From: JAEWSN01 sp942493335
GTDB lineage: Bacteria > Bacillota > Clostridia > DSM-8532
Direction: 5' to 3'
NCBI GenBank assembly: GCA_942493335.1
Contig: OW818693.1
Coordinates: forward strand, 2,790,001-2,854,000
DNA: 64,000 nucleotides
Positions 28,012 through 37,284 of the stretch are shown in pieces. The position numbers and the translations under genes were made by a program. Within the stretch, counting starts at the first letter, position 1; every line of letters begins with the position of its first letter. Under the pieces are notes generated by a model. It was not told where the DNA came from. It saw nothing but the letters and a program-made list of their open reading frames with translations, and ran no database searches.

Positions 28012-29439
28012 ATGAACCGAATCATTGCCTATTTATTTTCAAGTCTTGCAAGCAAGGTTACTGTATCAAAAAAACATCTTAAAAAATGCAAATTAGTGGT
28101 AACTGTCTATAAATACACACTTGGGATAATAGAATCAACCATAAGCAAAAAAACACTCTCACAATTGAAAAATATAGAACATGTATCCGAAAAAGAAGTG
28201 ACAATAATACTGGAGAAAAAATTGCTAGACATTTTGAATTACGCATATAAGCATACACCTTATTATAGGGAAATTTTCGATTTATATAATATCAACACTA
28301 AAAGCGTTGATTCTCTTCAAAGCATTCCTTACCTTACAAAAGAAATAATCAGAAAGAACAAAGATGCAATGCTTAGCAGAAGATTCTTTAAGTTTTGCCT
28401 AGTCAAAAGAAATACAGGAGGCAGTACAGGAATACCACTTGAGTTTTACTCAGATAGACCGAGTGGATATATAGATAATGCACATCATCGGTACTTGTAT
28501 TCGTTGATGGGGTATAAGAAAGGAGACGTTGTTTTTGATTGTGGAGGTGTCGTTATATCAGAAGAACAACGTAGTAATAATATATATTGGCTAATTAACG
28601 ATAAGGATTCCGTTTTTGGAGAATATTGTTTTTCAGCATTATACATTAATGATTCGAATGTAAAGCATTATGTTGACAAGCTACTAGAAATTAAGCCTTC
28701 AATTCTACGTGGCTATCCATCATTTTGGGAGAAGTTGGCTTTATTTATACTAAAAAATAATATTGTTTTGGATTTTATCGTCAAGGGCGCAAATCTGTCA
28801 GCTGAAATATGTTCAATCAGTCAGAGGGACAACATAGAAAAAGCGTTTTCAACGTTGGTTTACTTTGAATATGGCCATTCAGAAATGTGTTTGTATTGTT
28901 ATACACAAGACAATAGTTATGTATATAAGTCTTCCCCGTTATATGGGTATATAGAGGTAATAAAAAGCAATGGTGAATATGCAACGAAGGGTGAAATAGG
29001 TAATGTATTTGTTACAGGCTTTAGCAATAAGGGTATGCCATTTATCCGATACCAAACTGGCGATATGGCAGAAGTCTTATATCAAAACTGTGGCTTCGTA
29101 AAATTATCCAAAATTCTAGGTAGAATGCAGGACTACATTGTTTCCAAAAAAGGGGATAAAATATTTTTAACTGCACTTATTTTTGGACAGCACATAAAAT
29201 CACTAAATAATATAGACTGCTGGCAAATAATACAAAGCAAAATTGGTGAAATTGAAATAAGGATAGTTAAAGGTATCGACTATACAAAAGAAGATGAGAA
29301 TGAAATAATCAGGAGTATACTTAGTGTTGTTGATGTTGACATAATGTTCGTGTATGTTAGAGATATTCCGTTGACATCAAGCGGTAAGCAGTTGTTTATG
29401 GTGCAAAGAACTGGCCCTACAGGCGTACAAACTTTATGA
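28012..29439 (+). CDS. CapK/PaaK-like AMP-forming ligase of capsule loci
   Basis: A 475 aa member of the phenylacetate-CoA-ligase-like adenylating superfamily, of the branch called CapK in polysaccharide loci. Residues near 135-150 hold the P-loop-like RNTGGSTGIPLEFYSD. GYPSFWEKLALFI, YFEYGHSEMCLYC and FIRYQTGDMAEVL follow, then the C-terminal lid (GRMQDYIVSKKGDKIFLTAL). The ATG at 28012 follows AGGAG by 8 nt. The open frame upstream begins at a TTG and adds ten residues. CapK-type proteins are thought to activate a carboxylate for glycan decoration, but the substrate here is unknown. Confidence 0.82.
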   Translation: MNRIIAYLFSSLASKVTVSKKHLKKCKLVVTVYKYTLGIIESTISKKTLSQLKNIEHVSEKEVTIILEKKLLDILNYAYKHTPYYREIFDLYNINTKSVDSLQSIPYLTKEIIRKNKDAMLSRRFFKFCLVKRNTGGSTGIPLEFYSDRPSGYIDNAHHRYLYSLMGYKKGDVVFDCGGVVISEEQRSNNIYWLINDKDSVFGEYCFSALYINDSNVKHYVDKLLEIKPSILRGYPSFWEKLALFILKNNIVLDFIVKGANLSAEICSISQRDNIEKAFSTLVYFEYGHSEMCLYCYTQDNSYVYKSSPLYGYIEVIKSNGEYATKGEIGNVFVTGFSNKGMPFIRYQTGDMAEVLYQNCGFVKLSKILGRMQDYIVSKKGDKIFLTALIFGQHIKSLNNIDCWQIIQSKIGEIEIRIVKGIDYTKEDENEIIRSILSVVDVDIMFVYVRDIPLTSSGKQLFMVQRTGPTGVQTL

Positions 29440-30181
29440 CAAAATATTCGCTTGAAGCCATTATATGATGTGCGTTCACGTTATCAGAATAATTTCTTTT
29501 CATAATAATTCATACTATTATGAGGGAACAATTGAGATCAGCTTAACAACTATAACCCTGTCAAACAAAGAATTACAGGCCTGTATTGTGACATGAAAAT
29601 GACAGCTGTATGAGATGAACCCTCGACTATTCAGTATAAGTTCTCGAAAAATACTGAGCAAAGCATAGAAAATCATGATGATCCCAAATACGGCTTCTTG
29701 TTGGCGCCATAGGAAGATTTTTCACTCGTCAACCGATTGAGAATAGCCGATGATATTATCCCGTATAACATCCTTGAAGAAGAATACCGATAGTTCTTTG
29801 GAAGAAAAGCCCATATTGCTACTGCTGTCTTATCTTACCTTTGGTGCATCGCACAGGAACGGACAAACAGTGGTTGAAGGATGACCCACCCATAAGGTGA
29901 CGCAGAACAATCTGGGGGATCTGAGAAGCTGCTCGACGGACATTAAGTAAACAATGGGAAGCTGCTCCTTGATGTAGTCTTCACACTTGCATATATCAAG
30001 TATCCTAAGGAGGTGGCACTTCTAAATCGTGAGGAAGAAGCAACATATGTACGCCAGCAGGGTGGAATACTACTGGAAACTTGAAAATTCTCGAAATATC
30101 ATTTTCGTTACACAGAATAAAAATAGTATTCAGCAGACTTTAAGCCTGTACTGGCATAAAACAAAAGGATAGTTCGAGGGA
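29440..30181. other. decayed stretch with IS1182-like transposase remnant
   Basis: About 740 bp without an intact gene. Between roughly 29700 and 30090 the plus strand, across several stops, encodes pieces resembling an IS1182-type transposase (see the entry at 29700). The first 250 bp after the CapK-like stop show nothing I can identify. Confidence 0.5.
29700..30090 (+). mobile_element. IS1182-like transposase remnant
   Basis: The translated pieces LRIADDIIPYNILEEEYR, KAHIATAVLSYLWCIAQERT and NNGKLLLDVVFTLAYIKYP followed by KEVALLNREEEA match, in order, the N-terminal helical part and the first DDE segment (GKLLiDat-aPadi-YPtdl-lLN) of IS1182-family transposases. In-frame stops and shifts show decay. 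No terminal repeats were found. Confidence 0.5.
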
Positions 30182-30190
30182 GTGCTGTAT

Positions 30191-31399
30191 ATGATCACTA
30201 AAAAAAAACAAATACAATTTTTTACAATGGGTGATTTTTTACTTCGTGGTTCTTCAGAAGAATTATTTTCACAAGATTTAGCCGATGTACTAAAGTCAAC
30301 TGATTTTAATTTTGTTAATTACGAGGCGCCTGTTATTACGAAAAACGACCCTATAACTAAAGCAGGACCAAGTATTAACCAATTAGCTAGAGGTATTGAT
30401 GAATTAGTGAATAACAATTTCAAATTATTAACCCTTGCCAATAATCATATTGGTGACTATGGAGATGAAGGAATCATTAACACTATTGCAGAAATACAGA
30501 AAAGGCAAATTGAGTTTATTGGAGTCGGAGAAAATGACCCGGAGTCGTTCAAGGAATACATTTATATAAAGGATAACTATAAAATAGGGATTATTGCAGT
30601 TGCAGAAAATGGATTTGGAGCGTTGTCATACAATAATAGAGGTAATGTTAAATATGGATACGCTTGGATTAATTCCACGAACTTAGCAAAAAAAATAATA
30701 GAAACCAGAAGCAAAGTAGACCTGTTGGTTTTAAGTGTTCATGCAGGGCTTGAAGGTGCTCCCGTGCCTTTGAAAATATGGAAAAACAAATATCGAGACC
30801 TATGTGATTTGGGTGTTGATTTGCTAATAGGTCATCACCCGCATGTTCCTCAAGGAGTAGAAAAATATAAAAAAAGCTTTATTTTTTATAGCTTGGGGAA
30901 TAGTTATTTCGACTTTCCGAAAGAGACATATATAGAAAACATATCTTTTGGAGTATTGTTTACTATTGATACAGTGTCCGGAAATATTAGTTTTGAGAAA
31001 ATACCATTGCTTATGAACGGTAAATTAACGATCAATAACGATGAGCGTTTTATGATGTATCTAGACAAACTAGATGAAGCCTTGCTAGATAAGTATAATG
31101 AACTGGAAAGTTATCAGAACAAATATTGCTATAGTACTATTTATACGAATTATCTCAAAATATGTCTTAATATACCACAAAATCTAAAAGAAAGAATAAA
31201 GAAAGAACTACTGAAAATCCTGTGTATTCTGCGTTTGAAACAGAAAAGTAACGAGGCAACGAATGTCTTGTTGCAGCACTTATTTATGATAGAAAGCCAT
31301 TCTTATGTAATACAGGAAGGATTACATAATAGTGATAAATTGTATAGCAAAGAGATAAAAAATGAATACGATGAACTATTTTTCTTTGACAGAGTGTAG
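30191..31399 (+). CDS. CapA/PgsA-like metallophosphatase-fold protein
   Basis: A 402 aa protein of the CapA family (calcineurin-like fold), found in capsule and poly-gamma-glutamate loci. Motifs are MGDFLLRGS near the N-terminus, FVNYEAPVIT, LLTLANNHIGDYGDEGI, LVLSVHAGLEG, and LLIGHHPHVPQGVEKYK with FYSLGNSYFDF. These hold the metal-binding residues Asp, Asn and His. No signal peptide or membrane anchor is seen, unlike many CapA proteins. The ATG at 30191 is preferred to the GTG at 30182 because GAGGGAG lies about 10 nt upstream. The C-terminal 90 residues are a charged extension. The biochemical role is not established for the family. Confidence 0.82.
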   Translation: MITKKKQIQFFTMGDFLLRGSSEELFSQDLADVLKSTDFNFVNYEAPVITKNDPITKAGPSINQLARGIDELVNNNFKLLTLANNHIGDYGDEGIINTIAEIQKRQIEFIGVGENDPESFKEYIYIKDNYKIGIIAVAENGFGALSYNNRGNVKYGYAWINSTNLAKKIIETRSKVDLLVLSVHAGLEGAPVPLKIWKNKYRDLCDLGVDLLIGHHPHVPQGVEKYKKSFIFYSLGNSYFDFPKETYIENISFGVLFTIDTVSGNISFEKIPLLMNGKLTINNDERFMMYLDKLDEALLDKYNELESYQNKYCYSTIYTNYLKICLNIPQNLKERIKKELLKILCILRLKQKSNEATNVLLQHLFMIESHSYVIQEGLHNSDKLYSKEIKNEYDELFFFDRV

Positions 31400-31698
31400 C
31401 TCTTCTCTTCCGCATATTTAGAGTCTGCTGAACAGATGTGAAACCGTTGCAAACAGTGAATTACAGGCGTATATATGATATAGTAAGGCATGAAAAATGC
31501 CTCAGATGTTGAAAAATCGTGTAGATGGAGATTGCCATGTATCGATTTTAGATGACCCAATCATCGCATCAAGGTCTCATTAGGCGGGAAAAGTCCGTGT
31601 CAATACCGAGTCAGTATGGGGTATACACAAGTTTAGGAAGTCCCAAAAAACATCCGCACCCCCTTGTAACAGAGCACTACTACAACATGGTTATATTT
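31400..31698. other. intergenic stretch between convergent genes
   Basis: The CapA-like gene and the acyltransferase converge here. I see no gene. A small hairpin AGGCAT-GAAAA-ATGCCT lies near 31482-31504. A GAATTACAGGC stretch near 31460 also occurs near 29570, suggesting both gaps carry related decayed DNA. No clear terminator is visible for either gene. Confidence 0.3.
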
Positions 31699-32682
31699 TT
31701 AACGAATCCCAATTAAGACCTCAAGCCATTTTAAGTTGTATTTGTTGATTATCAGCATCAACTCCTTTAGGAACAAGTAGACAACTAAGAGGACAAGTAC
31801 ACATTTGAAGGGAATGAACGCTATTCCAAGAGATGAAAAGATCATGTTTATAGCACCGGCAACCGGCATGTGAAGTAAATATATGCTAAACGACATTCGC
31901 CCAAGATCTGCCACACACGCTGAAACTCGATTGCTAAATGTGCTAAAAATGCATAACATTATTATGCCATACACTTCTAGTATAAAAGAGGATATCTTGA
32001 AATATGAAAATCCCTCTTCCCCATATGGAGCCTGTAAGGTTATATATACAAGAATGGTAAAGAAAGATAAAGCAATAACGATGCAATGCTTTCCCCATTT
32101 CGCACTGTACGCCAACAAATCGTACTTTCTACACATGATCCCTATTGAAAAAAAGGCAATGAAATTCAGGGGATTCAGATATGGATTATGTACAAGATTC
32201 ACAGACCATATTGAAACAAGATTAATGGCAATTGCAAATAACACAAAGTATTCGATTTTATCAATAATGAAGTAGAATAGTATATAGAAAACAAATAATA
32301 CAGTCATATAGTAATACAAGGAACCATTTCCCAAGACAAATCCCAGATGGGCGCCAACACTATATTTATCAATACGACTCCCGAAAACAGTTGATGTGAA
32401 ATAAACTACTGTTCCGCAGAAAAACCACGGTACAACAACCCTTTGTAATTTATTACTCGCTAATTGACGTATTGTTCGCTTGCACCCACTGTAAAAATAG
32501 CCGGATCCAAGAAAAAAAACAGGAACGCCCAATAGCCCCAGATTCACAAGAAAGGGCAACAGAAATTGATCAAGCTTCGTCGATTTTGCATTCAGAACTG
32601 CAGTATGTGCCAATACAACGCTTATGATTGCATAGCCTTTCAATGTATAGAAAAAACGGCTCTCATCGGACAGGTTCTGCAT
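31699..32682 (-). CDS. acyltransferase 3 family membrane protein
   Basis: A 327 aa integral membrane acyltransferase of the OafA/acyltransferase_3 family, likely O-acetylating a glycan sugar. The N-terminal motif FYTLKGYAIISVVLAHTAVL holds the conserved His in the first helix, and VPVFFLGSGYFYSG the second conserved segment. About ten hydrophobic segments follow, with MSFSIYLLHMPVAG near the C-terminus. It has no fused SGNH domain. It is the last gene of the minus-strand run beginning at 40.6 kb, 19 bp after a glycosyltransferase. Confidence 0.85.
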   Translation of the reverse strand: MQNLSDESRFFYTLKGYAIISVVLAHTAVLNAKSTKLDQFLLPFLVNLGLLGVPVFFLGSGYFYSGCKRTIRQLASNKLQRVVVPWFFCGTVVYFTSTVFGSRIDKYSVGAHLGFVLGNGSLYYYMTVLFVFYILFYFIIDKIEYFVLFAIAINLVSIWSVNLVHNPYLNPLNFIAFFSIGIMCRKYDLLAYSAKWGKHCIVIALSFFTILVYITLQAPYGEEGFSYFKISSFILEVYGIIMLCIFSTFSNRVSACVADLGRMSFSIYLLHMPVAGAINMIFSSLGIAFIPFKCVLVLLVVYLFLKELMLIINKYNLKWLEVLIGIR

Positions 32683-32701
32683 TACTCCTCCAATACTGAT
32701 G

Positions 32702-33814
32702 TTATATTTGGAGAAATTCTTCGATTTTCTCCACCTGTGTTACCCAGTCATATTGCGCAGCCTTCTTGCGATTTAGCATGAATTTAGACATGTATTCTTT
32801 TTGGTATTCCTTTAGAGCCGTCATTATGGCAAACGTGATTCCCTCAGGTGTGTGGTCACAGAAACTAATACACTCCTCGAATTGCTCATACCCAGGGAAT
32901 CTGGTTGAGACAATTGTCTTGCCAGCAGCAAGATACCCCATTATTTTTGATGGAAAATTGTTCCGATTCTGTGGCAAATCCATGTTCCGAGGATTAACAA
33001 CAATATGCGCATCACTTAATTGCCGCAAATACTCTGACTCTGATACGAAACCGATATACCTCACTCTTGGATCCCGTCTGCTACAATTGATAACATCATC
33101 CTGCAACTCGCCTTTGCCTGAAAACAAGAAACACACATTGGTTTCCTTAATTTCGGCGATAGCATCCAGAAGTATATCCACACCAGTAATCCTTGAAAGC
33201 AACCCCGCATAATAAACAAGCATCTGCCCAGATGGGCTAGCCGGACGAAAATCTTGATATGTACTAGAATGGATGCCCCCTTCGAACAATAGCACATTCT
33301 TTACCTGGAGCTTTTCTTTCATTTCACGCGAAAGCACAATAACAGAATCGAATTTTCGATAATCTCTTTCATATTTCCACGAAAGCATTTTTCGTATAGG
33401 ATTTCGATATTCTGACGCCTCGCTATGATCTGCAAGTATAATTGCCGTTTTTATCTTCTCCCGGTGACATATGCTGTTAATTAGTAGATGCATATAATTG
33501 TAGTTGTAAAGAATTATATAGTCTTTTCCATGCATCATGTCTCTGAATTTTCTGTAATATGTAGAAAAAAGTGCAATTAACCCATGATACATATGCTTAC
33601 AGACATATGCAATGTCATTTGAATTCTCGTTCCGAAAGTACTCACCCTCATCTTGAATCGGATACCCAATGTATGAAAGGATTTGAACATCATTGCGCCT
33701 TGATAGACCACAAATCAAGTCATGTTGAAAGTTGTTAGCAGCAGGAGAACAATACTTTATTTTTTCACTTACCGCCTTCGGGAGAAGACTTCCACAGAAA
33801 AGGATCTTTGCCAT
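32702..33814 (-). CDS. family 4 glycosyltransferase (first of three)
   Basis: A 370 aa GT-B glycosyltransferase. The C-terminal donor-binding domain is recognisable from MLVYYAGLLSRITGVDILLD, VCFLFSGKGELQDDVI, VRYIGFVSESEYLRQLSDAH and the later FPSKIMGYLAAGKTIVSTRF. The N-terminus MAKILFCGSLLPKAVSEKIK fits the acceptor domain. Its ATG shares the last base region of the next gene's stop (33814), so translation is coupled. Substrate is unknown. Confidence 0.85.
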   Translation of the reverse strand: MAKILFCGSLLPKAVSEKIKYCSPAANNFQHDLICGLSRRNDVQILSYIGYPIQDEGEYFRNENSNDIAYVCKHMYHGLIALFSTYYRKFRDMMHGKDYIILYNYNYMHLLINSICHREKIKTAIILADHSEASEYRNPIRKMLSWKYERDYRKFDSVIVLSREMKEKLQVKNVLLFEGGIHSSTYQDFRPASPSGQMLVYYAGLLSRITGVDILLDAIAEIKETNVCFLFSGKGELQDDVINCSRRDPRVRYIGFVSESEYLRQLSDAHIVVNPRNMDLPQNRNNFPSKIMGYLAAGKTIVSTRFPGYEQFEECISFCDHTPEGITFAIMTALKEYQKEYMSKFMLNRKKAAQYDWVTQVEKIEEFLQI

Positions 33815-34950
33815 CAGCGATCTCCCTTCGCTTCAATATCACAGGTAAGCTTTTCTAGAATATGTAAATGTGCTATCGCCATGCCTTCTATTGAATAATC
33901 CTGAATAGTTTCATAAATCATCCTATACTGTTGCTGGATATCTACTTCGTTATTATAATAGAACATCACTTTTTCGACTAGCGAATTCACATCATCGACA
34001 GGCACAATAAATCCGTTCTCACCGTTTTTTACCAGCTCAATACCTGCAACACATTTGTCTGTTGTTATCACTGGTAATCCATGTGCAAAAGCCTCGTTGA
34101 CAACAAGTCCCCAAACATCGTTCGCCGTTGGCAACACAAAGATATCAGCCATTGAATAATATTGTGATAATTCGTCTTTTCCCATGAAATTCATAAAATG
34201 AACATTGCATAAATTATTTGCTTTAACTATTTCCTTGTATTCCTTTGTTTCTTCTCCTCCAATAATATATAGCCCAACATCTCCTGGAAGGCTGCCTTTT
34301 GCATATAGCAGCGTTTCAAAGCGCTTAGACTTAATGAAGCGCCCAACACTAAGAATGATAAATGACTCCTTAACACCAAGTTTTTCTCTTAGTCTGACTT
34401 TTCCATTTTCTGATATTCCAACAATATCTTCTTTTCTGATTGAAGAAAATGGATATCGATAAATATATGGTTTTTTTGCGCCATAATGGCAAAGATAATC
34501 ATCGCTGCCTTTACTGGTACTCAACCATGCAGACGCACTTCCAATGAAAAAGCGCTTAACCCAATATGATAGCCGGTTTTCTTTCTTTATCATGCCGCCG
34601 TCGATATTCAAGATATACTTCTTGCGCATCATTCGCATGAACAAGATCGCGAGCATTCCTGTTGGCGTACTATAGCCACCGACAATAATGTAGTCATACG
34701 AAGGATCTTTGATATAATGTAAAACGGCCGGACATAATGCCGCATCCCCACGAATCTGTATTCCTGGCATAAGAACACTTTTGCATAATTTTTTTTGATC
34801 GCTTATCCACTTTTCATCTCTGGTTTTCGCTTTTTTTAGTTCATACAGCACTGTCAAATCGACATATTTTGAAAACTCCTCAAAAAAACTTACTCGATAT
34901 GGAGAGGGAATGTTGGTGATATAGAGCACCTTGATCACCTTATCCACCAT
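33814..34950 (-). CDS. family 4 glycosyltransferase (second of three)
   Basis: A 378 aa GT4 enzyme. It begins MVDKVIKVLYITNIPSPYRV and has the GT4 C-terminal motifs ILSVGRFIKSKRFETLLYA, VGLYIIGGEETKEYKEIV, YSMADIFVLPTANDVWGLVV and NEAFAHGLPVITTDKCVAG, where E-x7-E binds the donor. The start at 34950 is preferred because GGAG lies 7 nt upstream. A longer frame of 15 residues lacks support. Its 5' end overlaps the preceding gene by 11 bp. Confidence 0.88.
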   Translation of the reverse strand: MVDKVIKVLYITNIPSPYRVSFFEEFSKYVDLTVLYELKKAKTRDEKWISDQKKLCKSVLMPGIQIRGDAALCPAVLHYIKDPSYDYIIVGGYSTPTGMLAILFMRMMRKKYILNIDGGMIKKENRLSYWVKRFFIGSASAWLSTSKGSDDYLCHYGAKKPYIYRYPFSSIRKEDIVGISENGKVRLREKLGVKESFIILSVGRFIKSKRFETLLYAKGSLPGDVGLYIIGGEETKEYKEIVKANNLCNVHFMNFMGKDELSQYYSMADIFVLPTANDVWGLVVNEAFAHGLPVITTDKCVAGIELVKNGENGFIVPVDDVNSLVEKVMFYYNNEVDIQQQYRMIYETIQDYSIEGMAIAHLHILEKLTCDIEAKGDR

Positions 34951-36172
34951 ATGATCTCTCCTCTTCCATCGTTGCATATAGTTCTCGATACTCACGCAGA
35001 TATCCTTTATACATGTCTGCTATTGAGAATTGTATGACGCATCTAGTGCTCTCAACTCCTGCCAATCGTTTTCTTAATACAGAAATCAATGCTGCTTGAT
35101 TATTGGGTTCAACAAATACAGCATATGGTTCCTGAAATACGCTTTCAGGTGCCCCAGCTTGATATCCCACAACAGGTGTTCCACAAGCAAGCGCTTCTGC
35201 ACATGTAAGGGAAAAGGTTTCCTGTTCACTACATAAAAGAAAAACATGCGCCATCGAATAGTACTTGGCGAGTTCAAATTGACTTTGAGTTTTTCCGATT
35301 GCGATAATATTTTCGTCAAAGCGCTCAGCAAGATCTTGCACGCCAACTAGAATGAACTTCACATTCTCACCAAGCATCTGCTTGGCGATATCAAGAATTC
35401 GCCGACCTCCTTTGATAGGCCGCATAATATCAGGCGCAACCGCAAGAACAATATGCTCAGTCGTCAAGCCAAGTTCTGTTTTTAGGTCATCGAACGGAAC
35501 AGGATGGAAAATATGTACCGTATCGATTCCATTTGGAATGACAACAACCTTCTTGTCACGTAAAAACGATCTTCTTACTCGCAGTGCAAGCCATTCAGAA
35601 GGTGTAACAATAGTCAAATTCGAAAAATCGCATAAGGCTTTTTTCTTCTTTTGATGTAGCAACTTACTACAATCGATATATATGCTCGTAGGATACTCCT
35701 TCACTTGTGGACATTGGAAGCATATTTTTTCCCATTTCATGCACCCCAGCGCCAATCCGCATTTCCCGGTATACATGTATTCATCATGTAATGTCCATAT
35801 CACTGGAATTCTACTTTTCTTAAGGTAAAGTAGAACTCGGTACATGTTCACATAGTATCCGTGTAGATTATGCAGATGCACAATATCTGGCTGAAATTCA
35901 TTCATGAATCGAAGCAGCCGTGTTGTTGCATAATTTGAAAATATTGCCGTCATCCCTGTTATTCTCGACAAAGCAACATGAAGAAGCATGCCGAAATGAT
36001 TCCCAAATCTATATGTGCCTGGCAATGTCCGTTTGTCACCCCGACCAAAACAAACAACAGAATTATGACCATCCGCAATCAGCTGTTTGTGCAACTCATA
36101 TACTATTTGACCTGTACTCCCAGAGTTACAGACCGAGTTAATTTGGAGAATCCTCATTTGTCTTTTCTCCAT
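34940..36172 (-). CDS. family 4 glycosyltransferase (third of three)
   Basis: A 410 aa GT4 enzyme of the type acting in O-antigen and colanic-acid assembly. The N-terminus MRILQINSVCNSGSTGQIV contains the acceptor-domain glycine motif, followed by DIVHLHNLHGYYVNMYRV and VIWTLHDEYMYTGKCG. The C-terminal part carries VLAVAPDIMRPIKGGRRILD, YYSMAHVFLLCSEQETFSL and CAEALACGTPVVGYQAG. Four cysteines lie near residues 133-151, as in related enzymes. It overlaps the epimerase gene upstream by 19 bp. Confidence 0.88.
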   Translation of the reverse strand: MEKRQMRILQINSVCNSGSTGQIVYELHKQLIADGHNSVVCFGRGDKRTLPGTYRFGNHFGMLLHVALSRITGMTAIFSNYATTRLLRFMNEFQPDIVHLHNLHGYYVNMYRVLLYLKKSRIPVIWTLHDEYMYTGKCGLALGCMKWEKICFQCPQVKEYPTSIYIDCSKLLHQKKKKALCDFSNLTIVTPSEWLALRVRRSFLRDKKVVVIPNGIDTVHIFHPVPFDDLKTELGLTTEHIVLAVAPDIMRPIKGGRRILDIAKQMLGENVKFILVGVQDLAERFDENIIAIGKTQSQFELAKYYSMAHVFLLCSEQETFSLTCAEALACGTPVVGYQAGAPESVFQEPYAVFVEPNNQAALISVLRKRLAGVESTRCVIQFSIADMYKGYLREYRELYATMEEERSYGG

Positions 36173-37284
36173 ACCTGTCTGTTGATGATCCCAATATAAC
36201 TCTGGACCAATCTCACTACTTTACTCGATACATTGCCATCCCGATAATCATTGGCAATCACCGGTCCCAATGGATTCTCCTTCATTTCTCTACTCAATTC
36301 AATAGCCTGCAGGATCTCCACCTCTTTGATCCCACCAATAATGACCGAGCCTTTGTCCAGGACTTCCGGGCGTTCTGTGGAGGTTCTCAGAAGCACTCCA
36401 GGGAACTCCAGCATGGCGGATTCCTCACTGAGCGTCCCGCTGTCCGAGAGCACACAAAAAGCATTCCTTTGAAGCTTATTATAGGCGAAGAATCCAAATG
36501 GTTTCATCTGTCGTATCAACGGATGAAAGACAAAGCCTTTCTCTTCTATTTTCTTCCAGCTTCTTGGATGTGTCGAGTAAATGATGGGGAGTTGATATGT
36601 TTCAGCTATCTGATTCAAAGCATTCATCAATGAGAAGAAATGCTCCTCATTATCTATATTCTCTTCACGATGAGCAGACACAACAAAATACGCATCCGGC
36701 TGCAGCTCAAGCTCGGCCAGGACGGTGCTGGCATTGATCTGCGCTTGATGCTTGTCCAGAACCTCCTTCATTGGAGAACCTGTCACAAAAATATGCTCCT
36801 TGCGGATTCCTTCACTCAGAAGATAACGGCGGCTATGTTCCGTATACGGGAGGTTGATGTCGCTGATGTGATCCACGATTTTTCGATTGATCTCTTCTGG
36901 AACATTTTGATCAAAACAACGATTTCCTGCTTCCATGTGAAAAATCGGAATTTTTAACCGTTTTGCCGAAATTGCGGACAACGCGCTGTTCGTATCACCG
37001 AGAATCAGCAATGCATCTGGTCTTTCCTCAAGTAGGATCTGGTAAGAGCGAGAGATGATGTTGCCCATTGTTTCACCAAGATGGCTTCCAGCTGCATCCA
37101 AATAATGGTCTGGCGCACGTAGTCCCAGTTCATTGAAAAAAATCTGGTTCAACGTGAAATCCCAATTCTGACCCGTGTGAACCAATATGTGTTCGAAATA
37201 TTGATCGCATGCCTTGATCACTTCGGATAGCCTGATGATTTCCGGCCGTGTTCCCAAGATGGTCATAACTTTCATCTTTTTCAT
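36154..37284 (-). CDS. capG: UDP-N-acetylglucosamine 2-epimerase family, CapG/FnlC-like
   Basis: A 376 aa non-hydrolysing 2-epimerase of the WecB family. Motifs are KVMTILGTRPEIIRLSEVI, HTGQNWDFTLNQIFFNELGL, LGDTNSALSAISAKRLKIPI, HMEAGNRCFDQNVPEEINRK and SDSGTLSEESAMLEFPGVLL. The HMEAGNRCFDQNVPEE variant and its place directly after CapF- and CapE-like genes point to the last step of UDP-N-acetyl-L-fucosamine synthesis (2-epimerisation of the L-pneumosamine derivative). It starts at the base next to the CapF stop. Other WecB-type activity cannot be excluded from sequence alone. Confidence 0.9.
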   Translation of the reverse strand: MKKMKVMTILGTRPEIIRLSEVIKACDQYFEHILVHTGQNWDFTLNQIFFNELGLRAPDHYLDAAGSHLGETMGNIISRSYQILLEERPDALLILGDTNSALSAISAKRLKIPIFHMEAGNRCFDQNVPEEINRKIVDHISDINLPYTEHSRRYLLSEGIRKEHIFVTGSPMKEVLDKHQAQINASTVLAELELQPDAYFVVSAHREENIDNEEHFFSLMNALNQIAETYQLPIIYSTHPRSWKKIEEKGFVFHPLIRQMKPFGFFAYNKLQRNAFCVLSDSGTLSEESAMLEFPGVLLRTSTERPEVLDKGSVIIGGIKEVEILQAIELSREMKENPLGPVIANDYRDGNVSSKVVRLVQSYIGIINRQVWRKDK

